A DNA stretch of 64,000 bases from JBJXGV01 sp046160485 (GTDB lineage: Bacteria; Orphanbacterota; Orphanbacteria; JBJXGV01), in assembly GCA_046160485.1 (NCBI GenBank), contig JBJXGV010000009.1, positions 62,001 through 126,000 of the forward strand, given 5' to 3'. Shown piece by piece: positions 8,817 through 17,647 of the stretch (positions are counted from its first letter, which is position 1; each line of letters opens with the position of its first letter). The notes under the pieces were generated by a model that made no database searches, had not been told where the DNA came from, and worked only from the letters and a program-made list of their open reading frames with translations. The position numbers and the translations under genes were made by a program.

Positions 8817-9206
8817 GTGCCGACGAAAGAACATTCGTACCTGAGCCGTCGCGAGCGGCAAATCATGGACGTCTTGTATCGCCGCGGGCGTGCAACCGTC
8901 GCGGAGGTCATGGACGGGCTCGACGACCCTCCCGGCTACTCCGCGGTTCGCGCGATGCTGCGAATTCTCGAGGAGAAGGGACACTTGCGGCACGAACAGG
9001 ACGGCCCGCGGTACGTTTTCATTCCGCGCGTCACGCGCGATCGCGCGCGGCGTTCGGCCCTCACGCACCTGATCCAAACCTTCTTCGACGGATCGACGGA
9101 AGAGGCGATGGCCGCGCTTCTCGGGATGCCGCAGTCGAAACTGTCGGCCGAGGAACTCGAGCGGCTCTCGCAGATTATCGAGAAGGCGCGCAGCGAAGGG
9201 CGTTAA
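8817..9206 (+). CDS. BlaI/MecI/CopY-family transcriptional repressor
   Basis: 129 residues. The winged-helix signature is clear: LSRRERQIMDVLYRRGRA at the start, TVAEVMDGLDDPPGYSAVRAMLRILEEKG (recognition helix) and a wing RYVFIPRVT. The C-terminal helical part dimerises. The GTG start at 8817 is preceded by a good GAAGGAG site. BlaI-type repressors bind palindromic operators and are inactivated by cleavage through their M56 partner, here the immediately upstream gene. The promoter at 7180-7209 lacks an obvious classical TACA-x-TGTA operator, so the target sites are not identified. Confidence 0.9.
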   Translation: MPTKEHSYLSRRERQIMDVLYRRGRATVAEVMDGLDDPPGYSAVRAMLRILEEKGHLRHEQDGPRYVFIPRVTRDRARRSALTHLIQTFFDGSTEEAMAALLGMPQSKLSAEELERLSQIIEKARSEGR

Positions 9207-9273
9207 CGCGCTCGTTGCCGCTGCGCCGCCATGTCGCCGCGAAAATCTTTCCGAGAATCTGCGGTTCGAGGGA

Positions 9274-9302
9274 TTGACGGTTTCGCGGGGCAGTGCTAAA
9301 AT
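9274..9302 (+). promoter_or_regulatory. sigma70-type promoter downstream of the BlaI gene
   Basis: TTGACG (9274-9279), a 17-base spacer and TAAAAT (9297-9302). It shares the TAAAAT -10 box with the M56 promoter. It would start a transcript near 9309, about 400 bases ahead of the DUF5916 gene. Confidence 0.55.
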
Positions 9303-9712
9303 CATAGCAGTCGGCTAGGGAATTCGCAGATTCTCATCGCGGGTTCGGAGCCGGCGCAAGACACGAGGTTCTCCCAGAACGCGAGATTCTTGCGGGAGGG
9401 GCGCCCGGTGTCGCGAAGTGACGTCAAAGCTGGAAATCCCCGGGGGCACGGGGGCCAATTTACCGCCGAACACACTCCTGCAAGGCGGATGTTGGATGCT
9501 CCCGGCGCTTGACGACACGGTAGCGATCGCCAGGTTGCTCCTCCTTCGTCTTTAAGCCGCTTTCTTTGAACGCGCCACGACGCGGCACCGTCTACACCGC
9601 AACGCTCCGAGCCGATCTGGCCCGGCAGCCTCTCGCACACTCCCGTCATTTGCCACATTGGGGGAACGCTCTCGTGCCGACGCGACCTGACGTGCTCGCC
9701 GCGCTTCGCGGA
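9303..9712 (+). other. about 400-base leader or small-RNA candidate region
   Basis: No convincing protein-coding frame lies between the promoter and the DUF5916 start, although an Arg/Ala-rich open frame enters the gene from 9566. Several short GC-rich inverted repeats are visible (for example CCGCC/GGCGG around 9468-9490). I do not recognise a known structural RNA: the tmRNA, RNase P and SRP RNA landmarks were looked for and are absent. Confidence 0.3.
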
Positions 9713-11974
9713 ATGGAATCGATACGCGCTCTCGTGTTGAGCGCTGCGTTGCCCGCGCTCGCCGCGTCCGCCGCGTGGGCGCCGAGCACCGCGAGCGCCG
9801 ACGAATTCGAGGCAACGCCTCTACCGAACCTCCGCGTCGAACGCGCCCCGGGCGCGATCACGATCGACGGCGACCTGAACGACGCGGGTTGGGCAAACGC
9901 CGCGCGCGCCAGCGGATTTTGCGAGGCGCGACCCGGCGATCAGACGAAGCCGTCGGTCGACACCGAAGTGCTCGTCACCTACGACGACGCCAACTTCTAT
10001 CTCGCGTTCATAGCGCAAGACGATCCCGCCGCGATCCGGTCGTCGCTTCGCGCGCGCGACGAAATCTTCCGCGAGGATTTCATCGGCATCATCCTCGACA
10101 CATTCGGCGACGCGGCGATGCAGTACGAGTTCTTCTGCAATCCCATCGGCATTCAGGGCGATCTTCGCGCAACGAGCAACGACGAGGACTCGAACTTCAA
10201 CCTCGTGTGGGAGTCGATGGGGAAGATCACGGCGACGGGCTACCAAGTGGAAGTGGCGGTGCCGTTCAAGAGCCTGCGCTTCCCGAACCAGCCCGAGCAG
10301 GTGTGGCGCGCAAACTTTTGGCGCACGCACCCGCGCGATAGCCGGCGGCAATACTCGTGGGCGGCGATCGATCGCGACGACCCTTGCTTTCCGTGTCAGT
10401 TCGGAACGCTGACTGGCATCACCGGAATCCGTCCGACCAACGATGTCGAGATCCTGCCGTCACTCGTCGGTTTTCAATCGGGCGCGTTGCGCGACGACGA
10501 CGACCCCGCGTCCGGGTTCGACAACGAGGCCGTCGACGGCGATGTCTCGCTCGGAATGCGTTACGCGATCACGTCGAACCTCGCGGGCGAGGCGACGCTC
10601 AATCCCGATTTCAGCCAGATCGAATCGGACGCGGCGCAGATCGACGTCAACACGACGTTCGCGCTCTTCTTTCCCGAGCGGCGGCCGTTCTTTCAAGACG
10701 GCAGCAATCTCTTCCAAACGTGGTTCGACGCTGTGTACACGCGCTCGATGAACGATCCGTCGGTCGCGGCGAAGGTGACGGGCCAGGTCGGGCGCACGAG
10801 CGTCGCGTACGTCGGCGCACGCGACGAACACTCGCCGATCATCTTGCCATTCGAGGACCAGAGCGAATTCCTCATCGCCGGCAAGAGTACGTCGAACGTG
10901 CTGCGCGTGAAGCAAACGATCATGCAGGACTCGTTTCTCGGCGCGCTCGTGACCGACCGCCGCCTCGACGGCGGCGGATCTGGAACCCTCTTCGGCGCCG
11001 ATGGGAGCGTTCGCTTCCTGCGCAACTACCGCTTCGAGTTGCAGGGGCTACTGAGCCGCTCGCGCGAGCCCAACGACGCGAGTCTCACGGAAGATGTCGA
11101 CCAAGAGACATTCGACGACGGGGATCACACGAGCGCGTTCGACGGCGAGCGTTTCTGGGGCAACGCGGTGTACGCGAGCATCGAGCGCAGCGCGCGCGTC
11201 TGGAACCTCGACTTCGACTACCGCGACATGAGTCCGACGTTTCGCGCCGACAACGGTTTCATCACGCAGAACGACCGCCGCATGGCGTCGGGGTGGACTG
11301 GGCTCCACTTTCGCCGGAATCTCGGGTTCGTCGAGCAGATCGAGCCGAGCATCAACCTCGCGCGCGTGTGGAATCATCGCGGCCTCTTCAAGGACGAGTG
11401 GGTGCGGCCGCAGATCTGGATGCAATTCAAAGGGCAGACAAACTGCAGCATCGCGTACCTCGCGAGTCGCGAGCGCTTCCGCGATCTTCTCTTTCCCGGA
11501 ATTCGGCGCCTCGAGTTCGAAGTCAGAACCGACGCCGCCGAGGTGGTGTCGGGCGGATTCGAGATGGCTACGGGACGATCGATCGCGCGCCGGCTCGACA
11601 CGCCGGTCCTCGGACGCGGCGCGACGTATGCGTTTTGGGGCGAGGTGAAACCGGTGAATCGCCTCGTGATTGCCCCGGAGGTGCGATGGTCGAACCTCGA
11701 CTATCCGGACGGTCGCGATATCTTCGAGGGCTACATCGCGCGGACGCGAATCAACTATCAGTTCACGCGCGAACTCTTCATGCGTCTCGTGCTGCAATAC
11801 GACCACTTCGATCAGGCGTACGACGTCGAGCCGCTCGTTTCGTACGTCATCAATCCGTTCACCGTCTTCTACCTCGGCTCGACGCACGCCTACAGCGAGT
11901 ACGACGACGAGGGCGAGGTGACGGAAACGGCCCGCCAGTTCTTCCTCAAGCTGCAGTATCTCTTCCGGGTCTAA
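9713..11974 (+). CDS. secreted DUF5916 barrel protein with N-terminal CBM9-like domain
   Basis: 753 residues. A signal peptide ends near an ASA site (about residue 29). Residues about 40-220 match the carbohydrate-binding family 9-like sandwich that heads DUF5916 proteins (ITIDGDLNDAGW, then DDANFYLAFIAQD). The rest has the alternating aromatic/polar strands of an outer-membrane beta-barrel and ends in a typical strand with a terminal aromatic and hydrophobic pair. Roles are not established, but family members sit in the outer membrane of FCB-type bacteria. The ATG at 9713 is chosen because it begins the signal peptide; GTG 9674, preceded by GGGGGAA, is an in-frame alternative. Confidence 0.82.
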   Translation: MESIRALVLSAALPALAASAAWAPSTASADEFEATPLPNLRVERAPGAITIDGDLNDAGWANAARASGFCEARPGDQTKPSVDTEVLVTYDDANFYLAFIAQDDPAAIRSSLRARDEIFREDFIGIILDTFGDAAMQYEFFCNPIGIQGDLRATSNDEDSNFNLVWESMGKITATGYQVEVAVPFKSLRFPNQPEQVWRANFWRTHPRDSRRQYSWAAIDRDDPCFPCQFGTLTGITGIRPTNDVEILPSLVGFQSGALRDDDDPASGFDNEAVDGDVSLGMRYAITSNLAGEATLNPDFSQIESDAAQIDVNTTFALFFPERRPFFQDGSNLFQTWFDAVYTRSMNDPSVAAKVTGQVGRTSVAYVGARDEHSPIILPFEDQSEFLIAGKSTSNVLRVKQTIMQDSFLGALVTDRRLDGGGSGTLFGADGSVRFLRNYRFELQGLLSRSREPNDASLTEDVDQETFDDGDHTSAFDGERFWGNAVYASIERSARVWNLDFDYRDMSPTFRADNGFITQNDRRMASGWTGLHFRRNLGFVEQIEPSINLARVWNHRGLFKDEWVRPQIWMQFKGQTNCSIAYLASRERFRDLLFPGIRRLEFEVRTDAAEVVSGGFEMATGRSIARRLDTPVLGRGATYAFWGEVKPVNRLVIAPEVRWSNLDYPDGRDIFEGYIARTRINYQFTRELFMRLVLQYDHFDQAYDVEPLVSYVINPFTVFYLGSTHAYSEYDDEGEVTETARQFFLKLQYLFRV

Positions 11975-12131
11975 GAACTCGCCGCGGGGCCGCATCGCGT
12001 GAGCGCGGCATGACGCAGCGCGGCTGCACGGTGTTGCTCGCCGCGAGTCGTGGCGCTATGCTCGCTGGCTTTCGCGGCGCGCCCACTCGTGCGCGCGCCT
12101 CGCCGCGCCGATCATTGTGCCGGGGGATTCC

Positions 12132-13349
12132 ATGCAGAAGAGCAGCGCCGACTATCTCGTCATCACACTTTCCGGGCAGGACCGCCCGGGAATCACCGCC
12201 GCGTTCTCGAAGATCTTTCAAGATGCGCGTGCCCGCATCGTCGATGTCGAACAAGCCACGCTCCAGGATGTTCTCGCGCTTTCGTTTCTGGTCGATCTCT
12301 CGTCGAGCGGCGGCGCGCGGCGCGATGTGCTCAAGGACCTCCTCTATCAGGCCAAGGAGATGGGGCTCGATCTGAACTTTCGCGTCTTTCCGGCGGAGGA
12401 GATGGTCACGCGCCAGTCGCGACATCTCTACGCGGTGACGTGTATCGCGTCGAAGCCGATGACCGACGTGCTCGCGCAGATCGCCGCGGTGCTCGCGCAG
12501 AGCAAGGTCAACATCCTGACGATTCGCTGCCTCGCCGAGCGGCAGTTCACGTGTCTCGAGATGGACGTCGACGCAAGCCACGCGCGTGTGAAAGCGCGCT
12601 TCAAAGAGGAGATCCTCGCGGCGTCGTCGGCGATCGGCATCGACATCGCCGTGCAGCGCGAGAGTGTGTTCCGCCGGAACAAGCGCCTCATCGTGTTCGA
12701 CATGGATAGCACGCTCATCTCGCAAGAAATCGTCAACGAGCTGGCGAAGATCCGCGGCGTCGAGCGAGAGGTCGCGCGGCTGACGGAGCGCGCGCTCGCC
12801 GGCGAGATGGATTTCCGCGAGTCGCTGAAACAACGCGTCGCGTTCTTGCGCGGCCTGTCGCGCGCGCAACTCGCGAAGGTCGCGAGCAACATCTCGCTCA
12901 ATCAGGGCGTCGAGCGTCTTCTGCGCGTCGTGAAGCTTCTCGGCTACAAGGTCGCGCTCGTCAGCAGCGGCTTCGATTTCTTCACGTCGTATATGCAGGA
13001 GAAAGTCGGGCTCGACTACGCGTACGGCAATCGCATGGAGATGAAAAACGGCAAGGTAACGGGCCGCCTCACCGGCGAAATCATCGACGCCGTAGCGAAG
13101 GCGCGCATCCTCAACGAAATCGCCGCGCGCGAAGGAATCCTCCCGGAGCAAGTCGTCGCAATCGGCGACGGCGCCAACGATGTGATGATGCTCAGCCAAG
13201 CCGGCCTCGGAATCGCGTACCAGGCGAAGCCGATCGTCAAAGAGCGCGCGGACGCGAGTATCTCCGGCGGCGGAATGCTGTCGGTGCTCTACCTGCTCGG
13301 TATTACGGAGCGCGATCTCGCGGAGATCGAGGGCGCCGCGCGCCCGTAA
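12132..13349 (+). CDS. serB: phosphoserine phosphatase SerB with two N-terminal ACT domains
   Basis: 405 residues. Two ACT-type regulatory domains (about 8-90 with SGQDRPGITAAF, and 95-175) precede a HAD-superfamily phosphatase. HAD motif I DMDSTL (about 190-195) carries the nucleophilic Asp, motif II is the S of LVSSGFD, and motif IV is GDGANDVMM (about 345). It hydrolyses phosphoserine to serine, the last step of serine synthesis; the ACT domains likely bind serine. The ATG at 12132 has a GGGGGA site upstream; a GTG at 12117 is in frame. The final residues face the convergent ABC permease gene 69 bases away. Confidence 0.95.
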   Translation: MQKSSADYLVITLSGQDRPGITAAFSKIFQDARARIVDVEQATLQDVLALSFLVDLSSSGGARRDVLKDLLYQAKEMGLDLNFRVFPAEEMVTRQSRHLYAVTCIASKPMTDVLAQIAAVLAQSKVNILTIRCLAERQFTCLEMDVDASHARVKARFKEEILAASSAIGIDIAVQRESVFRRNKRLIVFDMDSTLISQEIVNELAKIRGVEREVARLTERALAGEMDFRESLKQRVAFLRGLSRAQLAKVASNISLNQGVERLLRVVKLLGYKVALVSSGFDFFTSYMQEKVGLDYAYGNRMEMKNGKVTGRLTGEIIDAVAKARILNEIAAREGILPEQVVAIGDGANDVMMLSQAGLGIAYQAKPIVKERADASISGGGMLSVLYLLGITERDLAEIEGAARP

Positions 13350-13418
13350 CGCCCGCCGAAAACGGGGCCGCGTGTGTTCACGCCGCGCTTCAAACCGGCC
13401 GGCGCGCGCGCTCTCTGC

Positions 13419-14525
13419 CTAGCCGCGGTGCGCCAGCGCCGCTGCGCCGGATGCTTCGATCGCGTCGTCGCCTCGCGCGGTGAGGCGCACACCGTTCGTC
13501 ACGACTTCGACGAAGCCGTCGCGCACGAGCGCGCGCAACACGCGAGCAAGCCGCCGCCGGCTCCATCCGAAGCGCCGCTCGATCGCCGCGCGCGGCACCG
13601 CGTCGCCATCGTGTTGAAGGTGAAGCATGAGAAGTTGGCCGGAGAGGCGCAGCGCGAGCGCGCGGTGCGTGAGCGCGCGGCGAATGAGCCCGTGGCGCGG
13701 CGAGAAGAGGAGCGCCGCGAGAAAGAACGCACCCGCCGCGACCGCCATGCCGCCTGCGATCGAGCAGTCGTACCAGCGCGCGAACGCGTATCCCGAGATC
13801 GCGGAGGCGATGCCGATTCCGATTGCGGCGACGATCATCCGGCCGAGGCTCTCCGTGAGCAGGTACGCGGCGGCCGGCGGCACGACGAGCATTGCGACGA
13901 CGAGAATCGCGCCGACGGATTCGAACGCGCCGACCACGGTGATGGAGACCGCGCTCATCAGTAGGTAGTGAAGCAGCACCGGCGAGAACCCGACGGCCGC
14001 GGCTAACTCCGCGTCGAACGTCGTGAGCTTGAGCTCCTTCCAGAACGCAGCGACGAACGCGATGTTGAGAGCGAGCACGCCGCCCATCACCCAGAGCGCC
14101 TTCGGTCCGAGCGCGCGGCCTGCAAGCGTGAGCGTGTTCCACGGCGCGAACGCGATCTCGCCGTAGAGCACGCAATCGAGATCGAGATCGACCTGGCCTG
14201 CGAAGCGGCTGATGAGAATGACGCCGATCGAGAAGAGCGCGGGGAAGACGACGCCGATCGAAGCGTCGGAGTGCATGCGGCGGCTGCGATCGAGTACGCC
14301 GACGAGGAAGACCGTGACGACGCCGAGTGCGCCGGCGCCGATGACCATCGGCAGCGCGCTGCGCTGGCCGGTGAGAAGAAACGCGATCACGATGCCGGGG
14401 AGTACGGCGTGGCTTACGGCGTCGCCGAGGAGCGCCATGCGCCGCAGCACGAGAAAGCTGCCGATGAGCGCACAGCTTGCCGCGACGAAGCAGCCGATGA
14501 GGATGATCACGAGAGTGGGATTCAT
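13419..14525 (-). CDS. metal ABC transporter permease (ZnuB/MntB family) with C-terminal winged-helix tail
   Basis: 368 residues, ABC-3 permease family. Residues 1 to about 270 contain eight or nine hydrophobic helices with the family blocks FLVLRRMALLGDAVSHAVLPG, MHSDASIGVVFP and ILVVAMLVVPPAAAYLL. The remaining ~95 residues form a short linker and a winged-helix-like segment (ERRFGWSRRRLARVLRALVRDGF), which is not part of the usual permease. It overlaps the upstream permease by four bases (ATGA, 14522-14525) and is the last gene of the operon. The paired permeases probably form a heterodimeric channel for manganese, zinc or iron. Confidence 0.9.
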   Translation of the reverse strand: MNPTLVIILIGCFVAASCALIGSFLVLRRMALLGDAVSHAVLPGIVIAFLLTGQRSALPMVIGAGALGVVTVFLVGVLDRSRRMHSDASIGVVFPALFSIGVILISRFAGQVDLDLDCVLYGEIAFAPWNTLTLAGRALGPKALWVMGGVLALNIAFVAAFWKELKLTTFDAELAAAVGFSPVLLHYLLMSAVSITVVGAFESVGAILVVAMLVVPPAAAYLLTESLGRMIVAAIGIGIASAISGYAFARWYDCSIAGGMAVAAGAFFLAALLFSPRHGLIRRALTHRALALRLSGQLLMLHLQHDGDAVPRAAIERRFGWSRRRLARVLRALVRDGFVEVVTNGVRLTARGDDAIEASGAAALAHRG

Positions 14526-15799
14526 CGCGCCGCGCGCCTGGGCGGAATGCGCCGGCCGTGCGGATCGACGCTCGGGTAGTCGAAGGCGCGCTCGATCTCG
14601 TCGACGGCATCCTCGGAGAGCGCGTGTTCCATCGCCTCGGCGTCGCGATGCACGTGATCGGCCGGCAGCTCGAGCCGCCGCGCGAGGTAGACCTCCCACA
14701 GCCGGTGTTTGCGGATGACGCGCTCGGCCTCCGCGAGCCCGCGCTCCGTGAGGCGCAAGTCGTCGCCCGCGCTTTCGACGAGCCCCGCGCGCACGAGCGG
14801 CCGCGCGAACCGGTCGAGATCGCCGCCGCTCTGGCCGCGCACGCCCATGAGCGCCGGCCGCGACGTGAACGTGTCCCACGCCGCCGCGCCCTCGCCGAGA
14901 CGATAAAGATCCTTCAAGAGATTTTCGCGGCGGATTCGGTTGGCGACGACGCGTTCGTTGCGCCGCGCCCAGACGAGCCCGCGGCGCGGCGCGAAGAGGA
15001 GCGAGATCACGAGGATCGCGCTCGAGACGAGGACGATGCTCGGGCCGGTGGGCAAGCGGCCGATGGAGGCGCTCGCGATCGACCCGGCCGCGCCCGCGGC
15101 GCCGCCGATCGCGCCGGAGAGAACCGCCATCACGCCGAGCCGGTCGGTCCATTGCCGCGCGGCGGCGGCGGGCGTGATCAGCGTCGCGACCATGAGCACA
15201 ACGCCGACGGTTTGCAGCCCGACCATCACGACGACGACGAGCAGGCACGTGAGTCCGATCTCGAGCGCGCGCATCGGCAGGCCGATGCTCGCACCGAACG
15301 CGCGATCGAACGCGAGGAGCTTGAACTCCTTGAAGAAGAGGACGACTGCGAGGATCGCGATTCCGCCGAGCACCGCCATGACGACGATGTCTTCCGTGAC
15401 GAGCGTCGCCGCTTGGCCGAAGAGATAGCGATCGAGCCCGCTCTGGTTGCCGCCTGGGAGTTTCTGGATGCGCGTGAGCAGCACGATGCCGACGCCGAAG
15501 AAGACGGAGAGGACGATTCCCATCGCCGAGTCTTCCTTGATGCGGCTCCAGCGCACGACGCCGAGGATGAAGAGCGCGCCGATCGTGCCCGAGGCGAGCG
15601 CGCCCGCGAGGAGAACGAGCGAGTCCTTCGAGCCGGCGATGAGAAAAGCGAGGCAGACGCCGGGGAGCGCGGCGTGCGCGAGCGCGTCGCCGAGGAGGCT
15701 TTGGCGGCGCAAGAGCGCGAAGCTGCCGAGCACGCCGCCGATCACGCCGAGGAGCGACGAGCCGATGAGGACATTGCGCAGCGTGAAGGTCATCTCCAC
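14522..15799 (-). CDS. metal ABC permease fused to a DtxR/MntR-type regulator domain
   Basis: 425 residues. The N-terminal ~285 residues are an ABC-3 permease (FALLRRQSLLGDALAHAALPGV, KEDSAMGIVLSVFFGVGI, VLMVATLITPAAAARQW). The C-terminal ~130 residues form a winged helix followed by the DtxR dimerisation/metal-binding domain: HRLWEVYLARRL, then HRDAEAMEHALSE. The last block keeps the E-x-x-E-H arrangement that binds metal in MntR. Such fusions are known in databases as permeases with an iron-dependent-repressor domain, presumably sensing cytosolic metal at the channel. The ATG at 15799 is close to an ATG at 15793. It lies 7 bases after the ATPase gene. Confidence 0.92.
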   Translation of the reverse strand: MEMTFTLRNVLIGSSLLGVIGGVLGSFALLRRQSLLGDALAHAALPGVCLAFLIAGSKDSLVLLAGALASGTIGALFILGVVRWSRIKEDSAMGIVLSVFFGVGIVLLTRIQKLPGGNQSGLDRYLFGQAATLVTEDIVVMAVLGGIAILAVVLFFKEFKLLAFDRAFGASIGLPMRALEIGLTCLLVVVVMVGLQTVGVVLMVATLITPAAAARQWTDRLGVMAVLSGAIGGAAGAAGSIASASIGRLPTGPSIVLVSSAILVISLLFAPRRGLVWARRNERVVANRIRRENLLKDLYRLGEGAAAWDTFTSRPALMGVRGQSGGDLDRFARPLVRAGLVESAGDDLRLTERGLAEAERVIRKHRLWEVYLARRLELPADHVHRDAEAMEHALSEDAVDEIERAFDYPSVDPHGRRIPPRRAAR

Positions 15800-15806
15800 G
15801 GCGCGG

Positions 15807-16646
15807 CTAACCCTTGTTGGCGCTGCGCTGCGTCAGGAGCGCCTCGGCGGCCTGCGAGAGAATCGTCAAGCGCCCGCCGTAAGTACGCTGCAGGTTTTCG
15901 TTCGTGAACGTGGTCGCGATCGGACCGGCGGCGATCAATCGCATGTTGAGGAGGACGACGGTGTCGAAGTACTCCGCGACGGTTTGAAGATCGTGGTGAA
16001 CGGCGATCACCGTGCGGCCGGTCGAGCGGAGTTCGCGAAGGAGCGTGAAGATGGCGCGCTCGGTCGTGGCGTCGACGCCGGCGAACGGTTCGTCCATGAG
16101 ATAGAGCCGCGCGTCCTGCGCGAGCGCCCGCGCCAAGAATACGCGTTGCTGCTGCCCGCCCGACAGCTGGCTAATTTGACGGTGCGCGAGATCGCGGATG
16201 CCGAGTTTGTCGAGGCACGCAAGCGCGGCCTCGCGATGGCGCCGCGCCGGGCGCCGAAACCATCCGACGCTCCCGTAGAGCCCCATCGTCACGACGTCGA
16301 GCGCGCTCGTCGGAAAATCCCAGTCGACGCTTTCACGCTGCGGCACATAGCCGACCCACGAGCGGCGCTGCTCGTACGGCGCGCCATAAATCTGCACCCA
16401 GCCCGTCGTCGGCTTCAGGAGCCCCAGGATCGCCTTGAGCAGCGTCGTCTTGCCCGCGCCGTTTGGGCCGACGATCGCGATGAGCCGCCCTTCCGGGAGC
16501 GCGAGATCGATGTCCCAGAGCACCGGCTTCGTGCGATACGCGACGGTGAGATCGTGCACCTCGACAGCGATGCCGCTACCGGCTTCGTGTTGGGCGCCGG
16601 ATGCTCCGGCCGCCGGATCCGAGTGCGCGAAGAGTTTCTGCTTCAT
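15807..16646 (-). CDS. metal ABC transporter ATP-binding protein
   Basis: 279 residues. Walker [10 protein letters not shown] (about 60-68), Q-loop [12 protein letters not shown] (about 101-112), signature LSGGQ (161-165), Walker B LYLMDEP (181-187) and the switch His in VHHD are all intact. The Q-loop region with VDWDFP and VTMGLYG matches the MntA/ZnuC/TroB branch. It energises uptake through the two downstream permeases. The ATG overlaps the stop of the binding-protein gene by one base, showing a single transcript. Confidence 0.94.
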   Translation of the reverse strand: MKQKLFAHSDPAAGASGAQHEAGSGIAVEVHDLTVAYRTKPVLWDIDLALPEGRLIAIVGPNGAGKTTLLKAILGLLKPTTGWVQIYGAPYEQRRSWVGYVPQRESVDWDFPTSALDVVTMGLYGSVGWFRRPARRHREAALACLDKLGIRDLAHRQISQLSGGQQQRVFLARALAQDARLYLMDEPFAGVDATTERAIFTLLRELRSTGRTVIAVHHDLQTVAEYFDTVVLLNMRLIAAGPIATTFTNENLQRTYGGRLTILSQAAEALLTQRSANKG

Positions 16647-17599
16647 CAGCGAAGCGCCTCGACGATCGTCGTCACGTTGTGCCGCACCATTCCGATGTAC
16701 GTCCCGTCCGGGGTTCCCGCGGCGCCCATTGCGTCGGAGTAGAGCAGCCCGCCGATCGCCACGTCATGACCGCGATCCTTGCACGCGGCCTGCACCGCCT
16801 CAATCGACTTCTTCGGCACACTCGTCTCGACGAAGATCGCTTTCACCTTGCGCTCGGCGATCATCGCGACGAGCGCATCGACGTCCTTAAGCCCCGCCTC
16901 GGCCGCCGTGCTGATTCCCTGCAGGCCGCGAACCTCGATGTTGTAGCGGCGCCCGAAGTAGCCGAACGCATCGTGCGCGGTCACGAGGACTCGCCGTTCC
17001 ACGGGAATCGTCGCGATCTCCGCGCCGACCCATTCGTCGAGTTCGCGCAGTTCGTCGCGCAGCCGGCCGGCGTTTCGTTTGAACTCCTCCGCGTGCGGCG
17101 GATCGAGCTTCGACAGTTCACGCTCGATCACATCGATCGTGCGCGCCCAAAGACTGACATCGAACCAAATATGCGGATCGTAGTGGCCGGCGAGTTCCGG
17201 CGGCTCGCGCAGCTCGACCTCGGGGATCGCCTCCGCAACCGGCACGACCGCGCGCGTGCTCGCCATCTTCACGAGGATGTCGCCCATCTTTCCTTCCAGG
17301 TGGAGCCCGTTGTAGAGAATCAGGTCGGCCTCGGCGAGCCGTCGCACATCGCTCTCGCTCGCCTTGTAGAGGTGCGGATCGACGCCGGCGCCCATGAGCG
17401 CGTCGACGCGTGCGTGCGGCCCCGCGACGCGCGACGTCATGTCGGCGATCATGCCGATCGTCGTGACGACGCGCGGCGGCCCGGACCGCTCTTGCTTGCC
17501 GGCGCACGCGGCGAGCGCAAGGCCCGCGAGCGCGACACCCGCGATGAAGCGTTGGCGCTGGCGCGCCGAGGCGGCGCGCGCGGATTTTCTCATTGGCAT
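16646..17599 (-). CDS. metal-binding ABC lipoprotein (ZnuA/MntC/TroA family)
   Basis: 317 residues. A lipoprotein signal ends in LALAAC, giving a lipidated Cys at about residue 32. Metal ligand candidates H76 ([10 protein letters not shown]) and H143 (YDPHIWFD) plus downstream Glu/Asp positions follow the cluster A-I binding-protein pattern. The phrase [32 protein letters not shown] favours the Mn/Fe (MntC/TroA-like) group over zinc-specific ZnuA, since no His-rich loop is present. The ATG at 17599 is preceded by GGAAG; the frame is open to an ATG at 17644, which gives an unlikely leader. Confidence 0.92.
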   Translation of the reverse strand: MPMRKSARAASARQRQRFIAGVALAGLALAACAGKQERSGPPRVVTTIGMIADMTSRVAGPHARVDALMGAGVDPHLYKASESDVRRLAEADLILYNGLHLEGKMGDILVKMASTRAVVPVAEAIPEVELREPPELAGHYDPHIWFDVSLWARTIDVIERELSKLDPPHAEEFKRNAGRLRDELRELDEWVGAEIATIPVERRVLVTAHDAFGYFGRRYNIEVRGLQGISTAAEAGLKDVDALVAMIAERKVKAIFVETSVPKKSIEAVQAACKDRGHDVAIGGLLYSDAMGAAGTPDGTYIGMVRHNVTTIVEALR

Positions 17600-17647
17600 C
17601 TTGTCTTCCTTACGGGTTGCGATTGTTGGGTGCATGCGAATCATCTG

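Noticed and set aside
9309..9560. tmRNA, RNase P or SRP RNA in the leader before the DUF5916 gene
   Set aside because: The conserved sequence landmarks of these RNAs are absent; 6S RNA cannot be judged by eye.
10357..12375. 672-codon plus-strand open frame across the DUF5916 gene
   Set aside because: Arg-rich shadow of the barrel protein in another frame, a normal effect of high GC content.
13350..13418. Bidirectional terminator between serB and the permease gene
   Set aside because: Only a 5-base GCGTG/CACGC stem without a T-run is visible, which is too weak to call.
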